Of a stretch of 64,000 bases of DNA, positions 55,873 to 64,000 are shown piece by piece. Position numbers and translations under genes: made by a program. Origin of the DNA: Rhizobium sp. ZPR4 (GTDB lineage: Bacteria > Pseudomonadota > Alphaproteobacteria > Rhizobiales > Rhizobiaceae); assembly GCF_040215725.1 (NCBI RefSeq), contig NZ_CP157967.1:2822501-2886500 (forward strand), written 5' to 3'. Each line of letters starts with the position of its first letter. Positions within the stretch are counted from its first letter, which is position 1. A model generated the notes under the pieces. It made no database searches, had not been told where the DNA came from, and saw only the letters and a list, made by a program, of their open reading frames with translations.

Positions 55873-56031
55873 GGTCTGTGCTCCTGGTCCGTCATGTTCC
55901 GCGACCGAAATCACCAGAATTCCGTTTGCGATAGGTAAACGACGGGCAGGCGATCAGGCTCCGTGGTTAATGGTTCGTCATCACTGGAGCAGAATGGGAC
56001 AGGCGGACACGCCGCCTGCATTAACTTAAGA

Positions 56032-56580
56032 TCAGGCTTCGGCGTCGCCCGTGACGACGCCGACGAAGGGCAGTTCGCGGAAGGCGTAGGCGACATCCAT
56101 GCCGTAGCCGACCACGAAATAATCGGGGCATTCGAAGCCGACATAATCGGCCTCCAGCTCTTCCTGGCGCTTGACGCTCTTGTCGAGCAGGACAGCCAGC
56201 GTGACGTTGCGGGCGCCGCGCTCATAGAGCAGCTCTTTGGCAAAGCGCAGCGTGCGGCCCGATTCGAGAATGTCATCGATCAGCAGGACATCACGATCCT
56301 TAACGTCGCTATCGATATCCTTGACGATGCGCACACCCTGTGACGTCGTGCCGGCGCCATAGCTCGAAAGCGTGATGAACTCGACCTCCGGGGCAAGCCC
56401 GGTCTCATGCAAGGCGCGCAACAAATCGGCTGCGAAGATGAACGAGCCCTTGAGGATGGCGATGACGAGGAGGTCCTTCGTCGGCCCCTTGGCGATTTCC
56501 TTCGCCAAGGCATGATTGCGCTCGGCGATCTGCTCGGCAGTGAAAAGCGGCTCGATATTCTTCCCGCGTACGACAGGCAT
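56032..56580 (-). CDS. hpt: Hypoxanthine phosphoribosyltransferase
   Basis: 182 residues from MPVVRGKNIEPLFTAEQI. It salvages hypoxanthine (and guanine) to IMP (GMP) using PRPP. The PRPP-binding loop is DVLLIDDILESGRTLRFA. Upstream is the flexible loop region SSYGAGTTSQGVRI. The base-contacting VGFECPDYFVVGYGMDVAYAFRELPFVG lies near the C-terminus. It is followed on the same strand by the response regulator gene, with 159 bp between, and preceded by a membrane protein gene. Confidence 0.96.
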   Translation of the reverse strand: MPVVRGKNIEPLFTAEQIAERNHALAKEIAKGPTKDLLVIAILKGSFIFAADLLRALHETGLAPEVEFITLSSYGAGTTSQGVRIVKDIDSDVKDRDVLLIDDILESGRTLRFAKELLYERGARNVTLAVLLDKSVKRQEELEADYVGFECPDYFVVGYGMDVAYAFRELPFVGVVTGDAEA

Positions 56581-56666
56581 TGATTGGCATGCTCCATGGC
56601 TGCGGCGGCCCCTGGCCGCCGATCAAGCTCTAGCCCGTAGCACAATCGGCGGCGCGGACACACCCC

Positions 56667-57332
56667 CTATGGCATGAAGGAAAGCCGGACATCCGGCGTT
56701 TTTCCACCGGGATGCTGCAATCGCGTCGAGAATCCGCGGCTTTCATGCGGCCCGAGGCGATCGACCGGCGTATCCACCACGATGCTTCTGACCAGCTGAT
56801 CTCCGGCGAAAAGATCGGCGCGCACCTGTGGGACCGAAAGCGTGGCGCCGCTGACATTCTCGATGATGCCGTTCAGTCTCAAGACGGGCAGACCGTTCTC
56901 ATCCCGCGGCGTCAGTGTCACATGCGAGAACTGCAGCGGATCGGCCGTCGCATCGGCTGGTACGCTCGAGAGACTGGAAAAGCCGCCGGAAAGACCGAAG
57001 ATCAATATTGCGAGGCAAACGATGAGCGCCACGAAACTGCGACGCGACGCCTGCTGCAAAACCTTCTCAATGCCGCGCAGGACGGACAGGATGCGCGAAA
57101 AGCCAGTCTTGCGCGTCGTCGGCTGCGGTTTTGGTTGGACATGCCGGCCATAGCGCATATTGACGCCCGACACTGTCCGTCCGCGCGCGGCGGAAACGGT
57201 CACGAATTCGGCATCGACGATATCGGCTTTTGGCATGACGTAATGCACCTGGCCCGATCCCGCCCCACGTTCGGGCGGAATGAGGTCATAAATCAGCCCC
57301 GTCTGCTGTGGACGGTGGCGAAAAGCGCCCAT
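56667..57332 (-). CDS. Membrane-anchored protein of unknown function
   Basis: 221 residues, start backed by GGGAGG 7 nt upstream. A polar N-terminal half (about 1-95) is followed by one membrane helix (about 100-118, FVALIVCLAILIFGLSG) and a beta-rich extracytoplasmic C-terminal domain. That domain has LRLNGIIENVSGATLSVPQVRADLFAGDQLVRS, a pattern like the FxLYD or DUF3426 domains. It is divergent from ftsE and upstream of hpt. Role unknown; a link to envelope or division is possible from context only. Confidence 0.82.
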   Translation of the reverse strand: MGAFRHRPQQTGLIYDLIPPERGAGSGQVHYVMPKADIVDAEFVTVSAARGRTVSGVNMRYGRHVQPKPQPTTRKTGFSRILSVLRGIEKVLQQASRRSFVALIVCLAILIFGLSGGFSSLSSVPADATADPLQFSHVTLTPRDENGLPVLRLNGIIENVSGATLSVPQVRADLFAGDQLVRSIVVDTPVDRLGPHESRGFSTRLQHPGGKTPDVRLSFMP

Positions 57333-57542
57333 GATGGCCTCCCGTTGCGGTGATCCACATGGTTTCGACGCCCATTGCCAATCTGGGCATTGAAACGAAT
57401 CCTGCCCAGTCGTAAATTTTATTGGTTAATGCTTCGCAAAGATCGCCATGAATGGGGCGCCTTTCCAGAAAAATTTACCGGCTGTTAATGCCATTGGTTA
57501 ACAAGTCGCCTGATTGAACCCTGCGGAAGACTGGACTGCCCG

Positions 57543-58202
57543 TTGATTCATTTTGAGAACGTCGGTTTGCGTTACGGCATGGGTCCGGAGATCCTCCGCG
57601 ACCTGAGCTTCGACATACCGAAGAAATCGTTCCAGTTCCTGACCGGCCCTTCCGGCGCCGGCAAGACGACGCTGCTGCGCCTGCTCTTCATGTCGCTGCA
57701 GCCGACGCGCGGGCTGATCCGCATGTTCGACCGGGAGATATCCTCAATCCCGCGCAACGAACTGCCGCTGCTGCGCCGCCGTGTCGGCATCGTCTTCCAG
57801 GATTTCCGGCTGCTCGAGCATCTGACGACCTATGAAAACGTCGCCCTGCCCCTGCGTGTGCGCGGCAAGGATGAAAGCTCCTATCGCACCGACGTCCTGG
57901 AGCTCTTGAAATGGGTCGGACTGGGCGAGCGCATAAATGTGCTGCCGCCGGTGCTCTCTGGCGGTGAGAAGCAACGCGCCGCCATCGCCCGCGCCCTCAT
58001 CGATCGCCCGGAAATCCTGCTTGCCGACGAACCCACCGGCAATGTCGACCCGCCGATGGCGCGCCGCCTGCTCAACCTCTTTCTGGAGCTCAACCGTCTC
58101 GGCACCGCCGTCGTCATTGCCACGCACGATCTCGCCCTGATGGATCAGATCGAAGCAAGGCGCATGATTCTATCGGGGGGGCATCTCGATATCTATGACT
58201 GA
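57543..58202 (+). CDS. ftsE: Cell division ATP-binding protein FtsE
   Basis: 219 residues starting with TTG (MIHFENVGLRYG). ABC ATPase: Walker A GPSGAGKTT, signature VLSGGEKQRAAIARA, Walker B ILLADEPTGN, and H-loop ATHD. With FtsX it forms a type VII ABC transporter-like machine that activates peptidoglycan hydrolases at the septum. ftsX overlaps it by 8 bp. An M23 hydrolase, a typical target, is present at the left end of the window but not adjacent. Confidence 0.96.
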   Translation: MIHFENVGLRYGMGPEILRDLSFDIPKKSFQFLTGPSGAGKTTLLRLLFMSLQPTRGLIRMFDREISSIPRNELPLLRRRVGIVFQDFRLLEHLTTYENVALPLRVRGKDESSYRTDVLELLKWVGLGERINVLPPVLSGGEKQRAAIARALIDRPEILLADEPTGNVDPPMARRLLNLFLELNRLGTAVVIATHDLALMDQIEARRMILSGGHLDIYD

Positions 58203-59238
58203 GCCCCCTCCCCGCAGGAACGCCCCGAGCGCCAAGGCTCCGCAGGCGCGACAAACGCCCGCAGCACCTGTGGAGCGCAAGCGTCCGGAGATGCGCGTTC
58301 GCCCGACCGGGCCGATCGTGCCGTCCTCGAACATTCAGGGCAATGCGCTCATCGTCGTCATCGCCATCATGGCCTTCCTCGCCTGCCTGACGCTCGGCGC
58401 AGTCAGCATGGTGCGCTCGACGGCAGCAAGCTGGGAGAGCCAGATTTCCCGCGAGATCACCATCCAGATCAAGCCGGACGACAATCTCGACATGGAAAAG
58501 GCGCTGACGAGCGCCCGCGATATCGCGCTCAGCTTCGTCGGTACCAAATCGGGCCAGATCGTTGATGAGGCAGCGACAGCTCGCCTTCTCGAGCCCTGGC
58601 TCGGCGCCGGCCTCGATATCAAGGAACTGCCCGTCCCGCGCCTCGTCATCATCACCATCGACGAGACGCATCCGCCTGACTTCGAAGCGATGCGCAGCTT
58701 GCTCAAGGCGCAGATCCCGCAAGCGACGCTGGACGACCATCGCACCTGGGTCGACCGGCTCGTGTCGATGGCGCACACCACCGTTCTCATCGGCACCGGC
58801 GTCCTGCTGCTTGTCTTCACCGCCATGGTTCTGACCGTGGTCTTCGCCACGCGCGGCGCATTGTCAGGCAATCGCCATATCGTCGAGGTGCTGCATTTCG
58901 TCGGCGCCGAAAGCACCTTCGTGGCCAATGAATTCCAGAAGCATTTCCTGAAGATCAGCCTCAAAGGGTCGGGAGCTGGAAGCGCGCTCGCCGCGCTGTT
59001 CTTCGCGACAGCCGGCATCCTGCAGAGCCATACGATAGCCACGCCGCAGACCGATCAGGCGACGGCACTGTTCGGGACCTTCTCCGTCGGCGCGCTCGGC
59101 TATGTCGGCATTCTCGCCACCATGATCATCATCGCGCTGCTGACGACACTGACGGCACGCTTCACCGTCATGCGCACGATCTACGAGATCGATCTGATCC
59201 GTTCCGATCCCGGGCGGACGGATAGCGTACAGAATTGA
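58195..59238 (+). CDS. ftsX: Cell division protein FtsX
   Basis: 347 residues. The N-terminus is proline- and arginine-rich and cytoplasmic; the first helix is ALIVVIAIMAFLACLTLGAVSMV (about 50-70). A large extracytoplasmic domain (about 75-200), then three helices with VLTVVFATRGALSGNRHIVEVLHFVGAESTFVANEFQKHF, the FtsX core motif. FtsX is the membrane partner of FtsE. The gene starts within ftsE, so coupling is clear. A YdcF gene follows. Confidence 0.96.
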   Translation: MTEPPPRRNAPSAKAPQARQTPAAPVERKRPEMRVRPTGPIVPSSNIQGNALIVVIAIMAFLACLTLGAVSMVRSTAASWESQISREITIQIKPDDNLDMEKALTSARDIALSFVGTKSGQIVDEAATARLLEPWLGAGLDIKELPVPRLVIITIDETHPPDFEAMRSLLKAQIPQATLDDHRTWVDRLVSMAHTTVLIGTGVLLLVFTAMVLTVVFATRGALSGNRHIVEVLHFVGAESTFVANEFQKHFLKISLKGSGAGSALAALFFATAGILQSHTIATPQTDQATALFGTFSVGALGYVGILATMIIIALLTTLTARFTVMRTIYEIDLIRSDPGRTDSVQN

Positions 59239-59307
59239 CGCTTCCGTGATGTTTTTTTACCGTTTGCCAGCCCGTTCCTTGCCGCAATTGGCGTATAGTA
59301 CCGAATC

Positions 59308-60030
59308 ATGAGCATGGATCTGACGACTCGCAAGACCGTGAGTTCGCAGCCGTTGCGGGAGCACTCCCGCGGCGACAGACCCGTGCGCCGCAGCCTGTTC
59401 CGGCGTCTTTTGCGCTGGGGCGGCTTCGCCTTCATTTTTTTGGTCGCCATCATTTTCGGCGGCTTCCTGCATTTCGCCGATTCGATTACCACCTTGAAGC
59501 CGCCGCTGGAACCCAAGGCCGATGCCATCGTCGTGCTCACGGGCGGTTATCAGCGGATCGACCAGGCGGTGGAGCTGCTGCGCACCGGTGCCGGCAACCG
59601 CCTGCTGATATCGGGCGCACATCCGACCACCACGCCGACGCAGATCCGCAAACTGACGCAGAGTTCCGCCAGCCTGTTCAGCTGCTGTGTCGACATCGGC
59701 TACGACGCGCTCGATACGATCGGCAATGCCCGCGAGGCAGCAAAATGGATTCACGCCAGGGGTTATAAGAGCGTTCTCGTGGTGACGAACAACTACCATA
59801 TGCCCCGCAGCCTCGCTGAACTGAAATATGTCGATCCCTCGACCGATTTCATTCCCTATCCGGTCGTCAACTCCGACCTGAAGACCAAGAACTGGTTCAC
59901 GGACCCGAACGCGCTGCGGACAATGATCTCGGAATACGCCAAGGTCCTCCTTGCCGGCGCCCGCAACCTGACCGGCCTCGGGCGGCCGATAGGCCTGCGT
60001 TCCCGACAGCCGGTCGATGACGACGACTGA
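59308..60030 (+). CDS. YdcF family (DUF218) protein
   Basis: 240 residues with an N-terminal membrane helix (about 38-58, FAFIFLVAIIFGGFLHFA) and a DUF218/YdcF domain, marked by ADAIVVLTGGYQRIDQAVELL, LLISGAH and VVTNNYHMPRSLAELKY. YdcF proteins bind S-adenosylmethionine in some cases and are often near cell-envelope genes; the enzymatic role is not settled. The gene follows ftsX at 69 bp and precedes plsC, so it may be part of the division/lipid operon. Confidence 0.9.
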   Translation: MSMDLTTRKTVSSQPLREHSRGDRPVRRSLFRRLLRWGGFAFIFLVAIIFGGFLHFADSITTLKPPLEPKADAIVVLTGGYQRIDQAVELLRTGAGNRLLISGAHPTTTPTQIRKLTQSSASLFSCCVDIGYDALDTIGNAREAAKWIHARGYKSVLVVTNNYHMPRSLAELKYVDPSTDFIPYPVVNSDLKTKNWFTDPNALRTMISEYAKVLLAGARNLTGLGRPIGLRSRQPVDDDD

Positions 60031-60220
60031 GGCTCGCCGCGCCAGACTGTGCAGCGGTTTTGCATGACATCGAAAGCTTCAAGCGCCAAGAGCGAATGTC
60101 GGAGAGAGGGATGCGCCTGAAGACGCGAAAACCAAGCATGCACCGACTTTTTATTGACGCCGTAATCGTGTAGGCAAACCTTCGGATGCCGGTGCAAGCC
60201 GGTGCGTTGGGAAAGCCTCG

Positions 60221-61024
60221 ATGATTATCTTGCGTTCGATCCTGTTCAATACAGTCTTCTATGCCAATCTGATCATTCGCATGATCGTATTGACGCCGAT
60301 CTATTTCCTGATGCCGCGCAAGGCCGCCTATGCGATTCCCAAGGCATGGGCGAAATCCAGCACCTGGCTGATGGAAAAGATCGTCGGCACCACCTTCGAG
60401 GTCGAGGGCCTGGAGAACATCCCAAAGGGCAGCTTCATCTTCGCGCCCAAGCATCAATCCTTCTGGGATACCTTCGCGCTACTGCCTTATCTCGATGATC
60501 CCGTCTATATCCTGAAGCGCGAGCTGATGTGGATCCCGTTGTTCGGCTGGTATGCGGGGAAGCAGCGCATGATCCCGGTGGATCGCAGCGCGCGCGGCAA
60601 AGTGATGTTCGACGTGTTGAAGCGCACACGCGAAGAGCTCGCCACCGGCCGCCAGCTCATCATCTACCCCGAAGGCACGCGCCGGCCGCCAGGCGCCGAA
60701 CCGGTCTATAAATACGGCATCGCCCGCATGTATCGCGACCTCAACATCCCCGTCGTCGCCGTGGCCATGCATCCCGGCCTTTTCTGGCCACGCCGTACCT
60801 TCCGCAAATATCCCGGCCATATCAAGGTTCGCATCCTGCCGCCGATCGAGCCCGGCATGGACCCCGATGCCTTTTTTGCACGCCTGATCGAGGAAACGGA
60901 AAGGGCGAGCGACGAACTGCTGGTCGAGACGATCGCCAACAACCCGAACCTGCCGGTTCCGCCGACGGCCGCTAAACGTCTGGCTGAAATCGGCAAGGCG
61001 AAACCGGTTTCCGCCGCAGTCTGA
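60221..61024 (+). CDS. plsC: 1-acyl-sn-glycerol-3-phosphate acyltransferase
   Basis: 267 residues. The acyltransferase motif H-x4-D is KHQSFWDTF, and the Arg-containing motif III is YPEGTRRPPG, which binds the phosphate of lysophosphatidic acid. The N-terminal membrane helix is at about 10-30. PlsC makes phosphatidic acid at the inner membrane. It is the last gene of the ftsE-ftsX-YdcF-plsC run, with 190 bp before it. Confidence 0.95.
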   Translation: MIILRSILFNTVFYANLIIRMIVLTPIYFLMPRKAAYAIPKAWAKSSTWLMEKIVGTTFEVEGLENIPKGSFIFAPKHQSFWDTFALLPYLDDPVYILKRELMWIPLFGWYAGKQRMIPVDRSARGKVMFDVLKRTREELATGRQLIIYPEGTRRPPGAEPVYKYGIARMYRDLNIPVVAVAMHPGLFWPRRTFRKYPGHIKVRILPPIEPGMDPDAFFARLIEETERASDELLVETIANNPNLPVPPTAAKRLAEIGKAKPVSAAV

Positions 61025-61049
61025 GAAGCTTCGGCGCGAAGCAATGGGC

Positions 61050-61583
61050 TCAGGACGCCTTTCGCATCCGCTCCACTTCGTCTGCAACCTGCTCGAGCCA
61101 ATGATCGCGGATGCCCATATCGCGCAGATGCGTCAGCGTGTTGAAGACATAGGCATCGTTCGGGCCGGAGCGGCCGATGGCGGCTTCCACCACATGCGCC
61201 GCCTCGGCCGCGTCAAGCGCGCCGGCATATTGCCTGTGGTTGCGATCGACGACATAGGCCACAGCGGTCACGCGCCTCCCATCGGCCAGACGGATGGGGA
61301 GCGTCTTTTCCAGGTAGACGTTGGTGACGAGTTCGCGCTCGCGCAAATAGGCGAGCACCTCGTCCCAGGAGGCGGCTGGTACGCGAAAAGCTATGCCGCG
61401 GCAGGAGCCGCCGCGATCCAGGCCCAAGACGAGACCAGGGGTTTCTTCCGTGCCGCGATGGACCCAGGAACGGACGCAGAGCGAGCGACGATAACCAAAA
61501 ATCAGGGCCTCGGCCCGCTCATCATAACCAAAGCCCGGATTCCACATGAGGGATCCGTAGCCAAACACCCAAAATTCGTCCAT
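61050..61583 (-). CDS. Gamma-glutamylcyclotransferase (ChaC family)
   Basis: 177 residues from MDEFWVFGYGSLMWNPGF; the frame extends upstream, but that part is not family-like. The substrate-binding loop FGYGSLMWNPGF is the ChaC signature, and the catalytic Glu is expected in FRVPAASWDEVLAYLRERE. ChaC cleaves glutathione to 5-oxoproline and Cys-Gly, so it degrades glutathione. Divergent from the DUF2125 gene, with 50 bp between starts. Confidence 0.92.
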   Translation of the reverse strand: MDEFWVFGYGSLMWNPGFGYDERAEALIFGYRRSLCVRSWVHRGTEETPGLVLGLDRGGSCRGIAFRVPAASWDEVLAYLRERELVTNVYLEKTLPIRLADGRRVTAVAYVVDRNHRQYAGALDAAEAAHVVEAAIGRSGPNDAYVFNTLTHLRDMGIRDHWLEQVADEVERMRKAS

Positions 61584-61633
61584 ATCCAACGCCAAATCAC
61601 TGTGAAGCTTCAGTCCAACCATTGGAGAACAAC

Positions 61634-62647
61634 ATGGCAGCGTCAAGCCAGAGCGTAACGACCGGTCGAGGCAAGCGTCTGTGGCTCATCCTTCTGGGGC
61701 TGGTGGTGGTCCTGGCCGGTCTTTATACCGGCGGCTGGTACTACGCGACCAGTTTCGTCAGGGCTAATGTCCTGAAGGCACTCGGCCAGCAGAACAGTGC
61801 CGGCGTTGCCGGCAAATGCGAGAACATGGCCTTCAACGGCTTCCCCTTCGCCATCGGCCTGACTTGCGACACGGTGACGGTCGACAACCAGACGCGGGGC
61901 GTCTCCACCAATTTCGACCGGCTCAGCGCCTCCGCACCAGTCTTCCAGCCCAACCATGTGAGCTGGAACCTGAAATCTCCTGCAGAATTGCGTACGACGG
62001 AGGGCCTGACCGTATCGGCCGAATGGACCGATCTGCAATCGAACCTCGTTGCCAAGGGCCGCGGCGTCGCGCAGACTCAGACTGTCATCGAGGGGTTGAA
62101 AGCCGGCATCGTCTCATCCGTCACCGGCCAGAGCGTCAATGTCACCGCTGCCCACACGGAGATGCATGCCAACCAGAATGGCAGCGATCTGGATCTCGCC
62201 ATCGGCGTCGAAAACGCCAATGCCGTGATCAAGGATTTTCCGCAGACCCTGCCAACCGCATCGACGAGCGCCAACGTCACGCTATCAGGCAAGGCCGGGC
62301 TACTCGATGGCAGCGACCGCGAGGGGCTTCGCGGCACCGCCGGCGTGCTGCATCAGGCCGTTATCGACATCGGTGATGGCCGCATCATGACGCTTTCCGG
62401 CCCCTTCAATTTCGACGATGACGGTTTTCTGTCCGGCCAGTTCAAGCTGGAGATCAACCAGATCGGGCCATGGGGCGACAGCCTGACCACCACGCTTCCC
62501 GCCGCCAAGAGCATCATCAAGACGGCGACAAAGATGCTGAAGGCGCTTGCCAATGGCGGCGACAAGGTTTCCGTCGATCTCACCGCCGATCGTGGCCGCC
62601 TCTCGCTCAGCGGCTTCATCCCGCTCGGCAAGATCCCGCCGATCTGA
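61634..62647 (+). CDS. DUF2125 domain protein
   Basis: 337 residues from MAASSQSVTTGRGKR, with TTGGAG 7 nt before the ATG (an upstream TTG is rejected). An N-terminal membrane anchor (about 19-42, LWLILLGLVVVLAGLYTGGWYYA) precedes a large beta-rich extracytoplasmic domain with the family blocks MAFNGFPFAIGLTCDTVTV and PFNFDDDGFLSGQFKLEINQIG. DUF2125 is an alphaproteobacterial family of unknown role; topology suggests a periplasmic scaffold or lipid-binding protein, like AsmA-type proteins. Inference only. Confidence 0.88.
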   Translation: MAASSQSVTTGRGKRLWLILLGLVVVLAGLYTGGWYYATSFVRANVLKALGQQNSAGVAGKCENMAFNGFPFAIGLTCDTVTVDNQTRGVSTNFDRLSASAPVFQPNHVSWNLKSPAELRTTEGLTVSAEWTDLQSNLVAKGRGVAQTQTVIEGLKAGIVSSVTGQSVNVTAAHTEMHANQNGSDLDLAIGVENANAVIKDFPQTLPTASTSANVTLSGKAGLLDGSDREGLRGTAGVLHQAVIDIGDGRIMTLSGPFNFDDDGFLSGQFKLEINQIGPWGDSLTTTLPAAKSIIKTATKMLKALANGGDKVSVDLTADRGRLSLSGFIPLGKIPPI

Positions 62648-62651
62648 GAGC

Positions 62652-63080
62652 CTATTCTTTGCAGGTGCCGGAGATATCCTTCAGGAAGAATATCTCCGGG
62701 CTCGACTGGATGATGCGAAGGTCGATGCTACCGGCAGCCTTGAAGCCATTGCGGCGGTGCCATGCCTGCGGCTCGGCCTCCGCCCATTCGCTCGATGTCA
62801 TCAGATGCTCGGCACCCTCGTCGATCATGGCGGCTTCCCAGGCGTGGAACAAGGCCGTTCCCACGCCCGCGTGCTGGCGCGACGGCAGCACGCGGATCAT
62901 ATCCATATAGGGTATCCTGCCCCAGAAGCGGCTGAACCGCAGGAAGCCGATAAGCTCGCCATCCTGCTCGGCCACGAGATAATCACCGAACGCGATGCAG
63001 CGATTGACCCAAGCCTCGCGCGCATCGTCGTGCTCGACGAGCCAGGACAGATCTTCCAAGCGCCCGCGTCTGACGATCAT
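62652..63080 (-). CDS. GNAT family N-acetyltransferase
   Basis: 142 residues. The acetyl-CoA-binding segment is VLPSRQHAGVGTALFHAWEAAMIDEGAEHL, and the C-terminal end has WHRRNGFKAAGSIDLR. A short single-domain GNAT; substrate unknown. It is downstream of tyrC on the same strand with 27 bp between, so it may be co-transcribed with the tyrosine gene, though no functional link is visible. Confidence 0.85.
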   Translation of the reverse strand: MIVRRGRLEDLSWLVEHDDAREAWVNRCIAFGDYLVAEQDGELIGFLRFSRFWGRIPYMDMIRVLPSRQHAGVGTALFHAWEAAMIDEGAEHLMTSSEWAEAEPQAWHRRNGFKAAGSIDLRIIQSSPEIFFLKDISGTCKE

Positions 63081-63107
63081 GAGCGCTCCGCCCTTGCGTC
63101 GGGATGC

Positions 63108-64000
63108 CTATTCCTTCGCATCCAGCGCGTGACGGCCGAAGTCGGGCACGTCGACATCCTGGCCGGCTTCGACGATCGAGCGGCGGATGGCGCGCGTACG
63201 GGTGAAAAGTTCGAAGATCTTGTCACCGTCCCCCCAACGAATGGCGCGCTGCAGCGACGCCAGATCCTCCGAAAAGCGCGACAGCATCTCCAGGATCGCA
63301 TCGCGATTATGCAGACACACGTCGCGCCACATGGTCGGATCAGAGGCTGCAAGGCGGGTGAAGTCTCGGAAGCCGGAAGCCGAATATTTGATGACTTCCG
63401 ATTCAGTCACCGTCTCCAGATCATCGGCGGTGCCGACGATATTATAGGCGATCAGATGCGGCAGATGCGAAACGATGGCCAGCACCTTGTCGTGATGCTC
63501 GGGATCCATCTCGTCGACGCGGGAGCCCAGAGTCTCCCAAAAACCGCGAAGCGTCTTGATCGCGGCTTCGTCGGTGCCGGGAACCGGGGTGAAGATGCAC
63601 CAGCGCCCTTTGAACAGCCCCGGAAAGCCCGCATCCGGGCCGGATTTCTCCGTACCCGCCAGCGGATGGCCGGGAATGAAATGCACGTTGGGCGGCATAT
63701 GCGGCTGCATCTGCGCGATGACCGAGGCCTTTGTGGAGCCGACGTCGGTGACGATGGCGCCCGGCTTCAGATGCGCGGCGATGTCCTTGGCAACGCTCTC
63801 CGAGGCTCCCACAGGCACCGAGACGATGATGAGATCGGCATCCTTGACCGCTTCGGCTGAAGACGGCGTGTAACGGTCGCCGAGCTTCAGTTCTTCGGCA
63901 CGCTTCAGGGTCTCGGCGCTGCGCGTCGAGATCACCACTTCCTTGGCGATGCCGAGGCGCTTGATGTCATGGGCGATGGAGGAGCCGATAAGGCCGATAC
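63108..64000 (-). CDS. tyrC: Prephenate/arogenate dehydrogenase, N-terminus cut by the window edge
   Basis: At least 296 codons are visible and the frame runs off the right edge. The first visible residues read IGLIGSSIAHDIKRLG, the end of the NAD-binding glycine-rich loop, so only a few N-terminal residues are missing. HFIPGHPLAGTEKSG carries the conserved His and Gly of the active site; MDPEHHDKVLAIVSHLPH is the other family block. It makes the tyrosine precursor by oxidative decarboxylation. Whether it prefers prephenate or arogenate is not decidable from sequence. Confidence 0.92.
   Translation of the reverse strand, partial: IGLIGSSIAHDIKRLGIAKEVVISTRSAETLKRAEELKLGDRYTPSSAEAVKDADLIIVSVPVGASESVAKDIAAHLKPGAIVTDVGSTKASVIAQMQPHMPPNVHFIPGHPLAGTEKSGPDAGFPGLFKGRWCIFTPVPGTDEAAIKTLRGFWETLGSRVDEMDPEHHDKVLAIVSHLPHLIAYNIVGTADDLETVTESEVIKYSASGFRDFTRLAASDPTMWRDVCLHNRDAILEMLSRFSEDLASLQRAIRWGDGDKIFELFTRTRAIRRSIVEAGQDVDVPDFGRHALDAKE

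Overview
This is a chromosomal segment from a fast-growing alphaproteobacterium of the Rhizobium leguminosarum/etli/tropici type. Several observations support this: high GC with strong third-position C/G bias; rhizobial gene orders such as lysC-ptsP-prfA-prmC-DUF4167-clpB and argH-lptM-lysA-TIGR02302; families typical of Rhizobiales (DUF1178, DUF4167, DUF2125, TIGR02302); and three copies of a two-palindrome intergenic repeat resembling the Rhizobium RIME1 element, plus other short palindromic repeats. No database search was possible, so names rest on motifs, length and context.

Layout. 1-11.1 kb: the end of an M23 murein hydrolase, then a long minus-strand series of clpB, an uncharacterised gene, a DUF4167 gene, prmC, prfA, ptsP (nitrogen PTS enzyme I) and lysC. 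11.2-16.1 kb: a secreted protein of unknown function, ubiG, and a tightly packed minus-strand cluster (glutaredoxin, nitrilase-like amidohydrolase, DUF1178, DUF3291), then a ComF-type phosphoribosyltransferase divergent from an NDUFAF5-like methyltransferase. 17-18.3 kb: an orphan Flp pilin and small membrane proteins. 18.3-21.7 kb: a minus-strand cluster of parvulin PPIase, argJ, GNAT and mutT. 22-24.7 kb: secA. 24.8-34.4 kb: a more variable stretch with a GST, a flippase plus BioF2-like acetyltransferase pair, an acyl-CoA synthetase, an aldo/keto reductase, a methyltransferase, and a divergent TetR/MFS pair that share matching candidate operators.

34.5-36.5 kb: tRNA-Leu(CAA) followed by one AT-rich gene that encodes a P-loop ATPase fused to a TOPRIM-like domain (OLD-like). 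It is the clearest accessory gene in the window and the best candidate for a defence function. 36.8-43.2 kb: YqaA and DsbB membrane proteins, an HNH endonuclease, an AlkA-type glycosylase divergent from gluQ, a YihY protein, an SDR, a HIG1 protein and a PduO-type adenosyltransferase. 43.3-46.1 kb: etfB-etfA-hbd for electron transfer and beta-hydroxyacyl-CoA oxidation, preceded by a near-palindromic operator-like site. 46.1-48.8 kb: a TPR protein with an ATP-grasp-like end, and tlpA. 48.8-55.5 kb: argH, an LptM-like lipoprotein, lysA, TIGR02302 and a cupin. 55.5-64 kb: a single-domain response regulator, hpt, a membrane protein, ftsE-ftsX, a YdcF-family protein, plsC, a ChaC-type cyclotransferase, DUF2125, GNAT and the start-truncated tyrC.

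Most of the window is housekeeping. Amino-acid synthesis (lysC, lysA, argJ, argH, tyrC), translation and protein quality control (prfA, prmC, gluQ, clpB, secA, PPIase), thiol redox (glutaredoxin, TlpA, DsbB, ChaC) and the envelope (FtsEX, M23, LptM, PlsC, TIGR02302) dominate. No IS element, integrase, CRISPR array or rRNA gene was seen.
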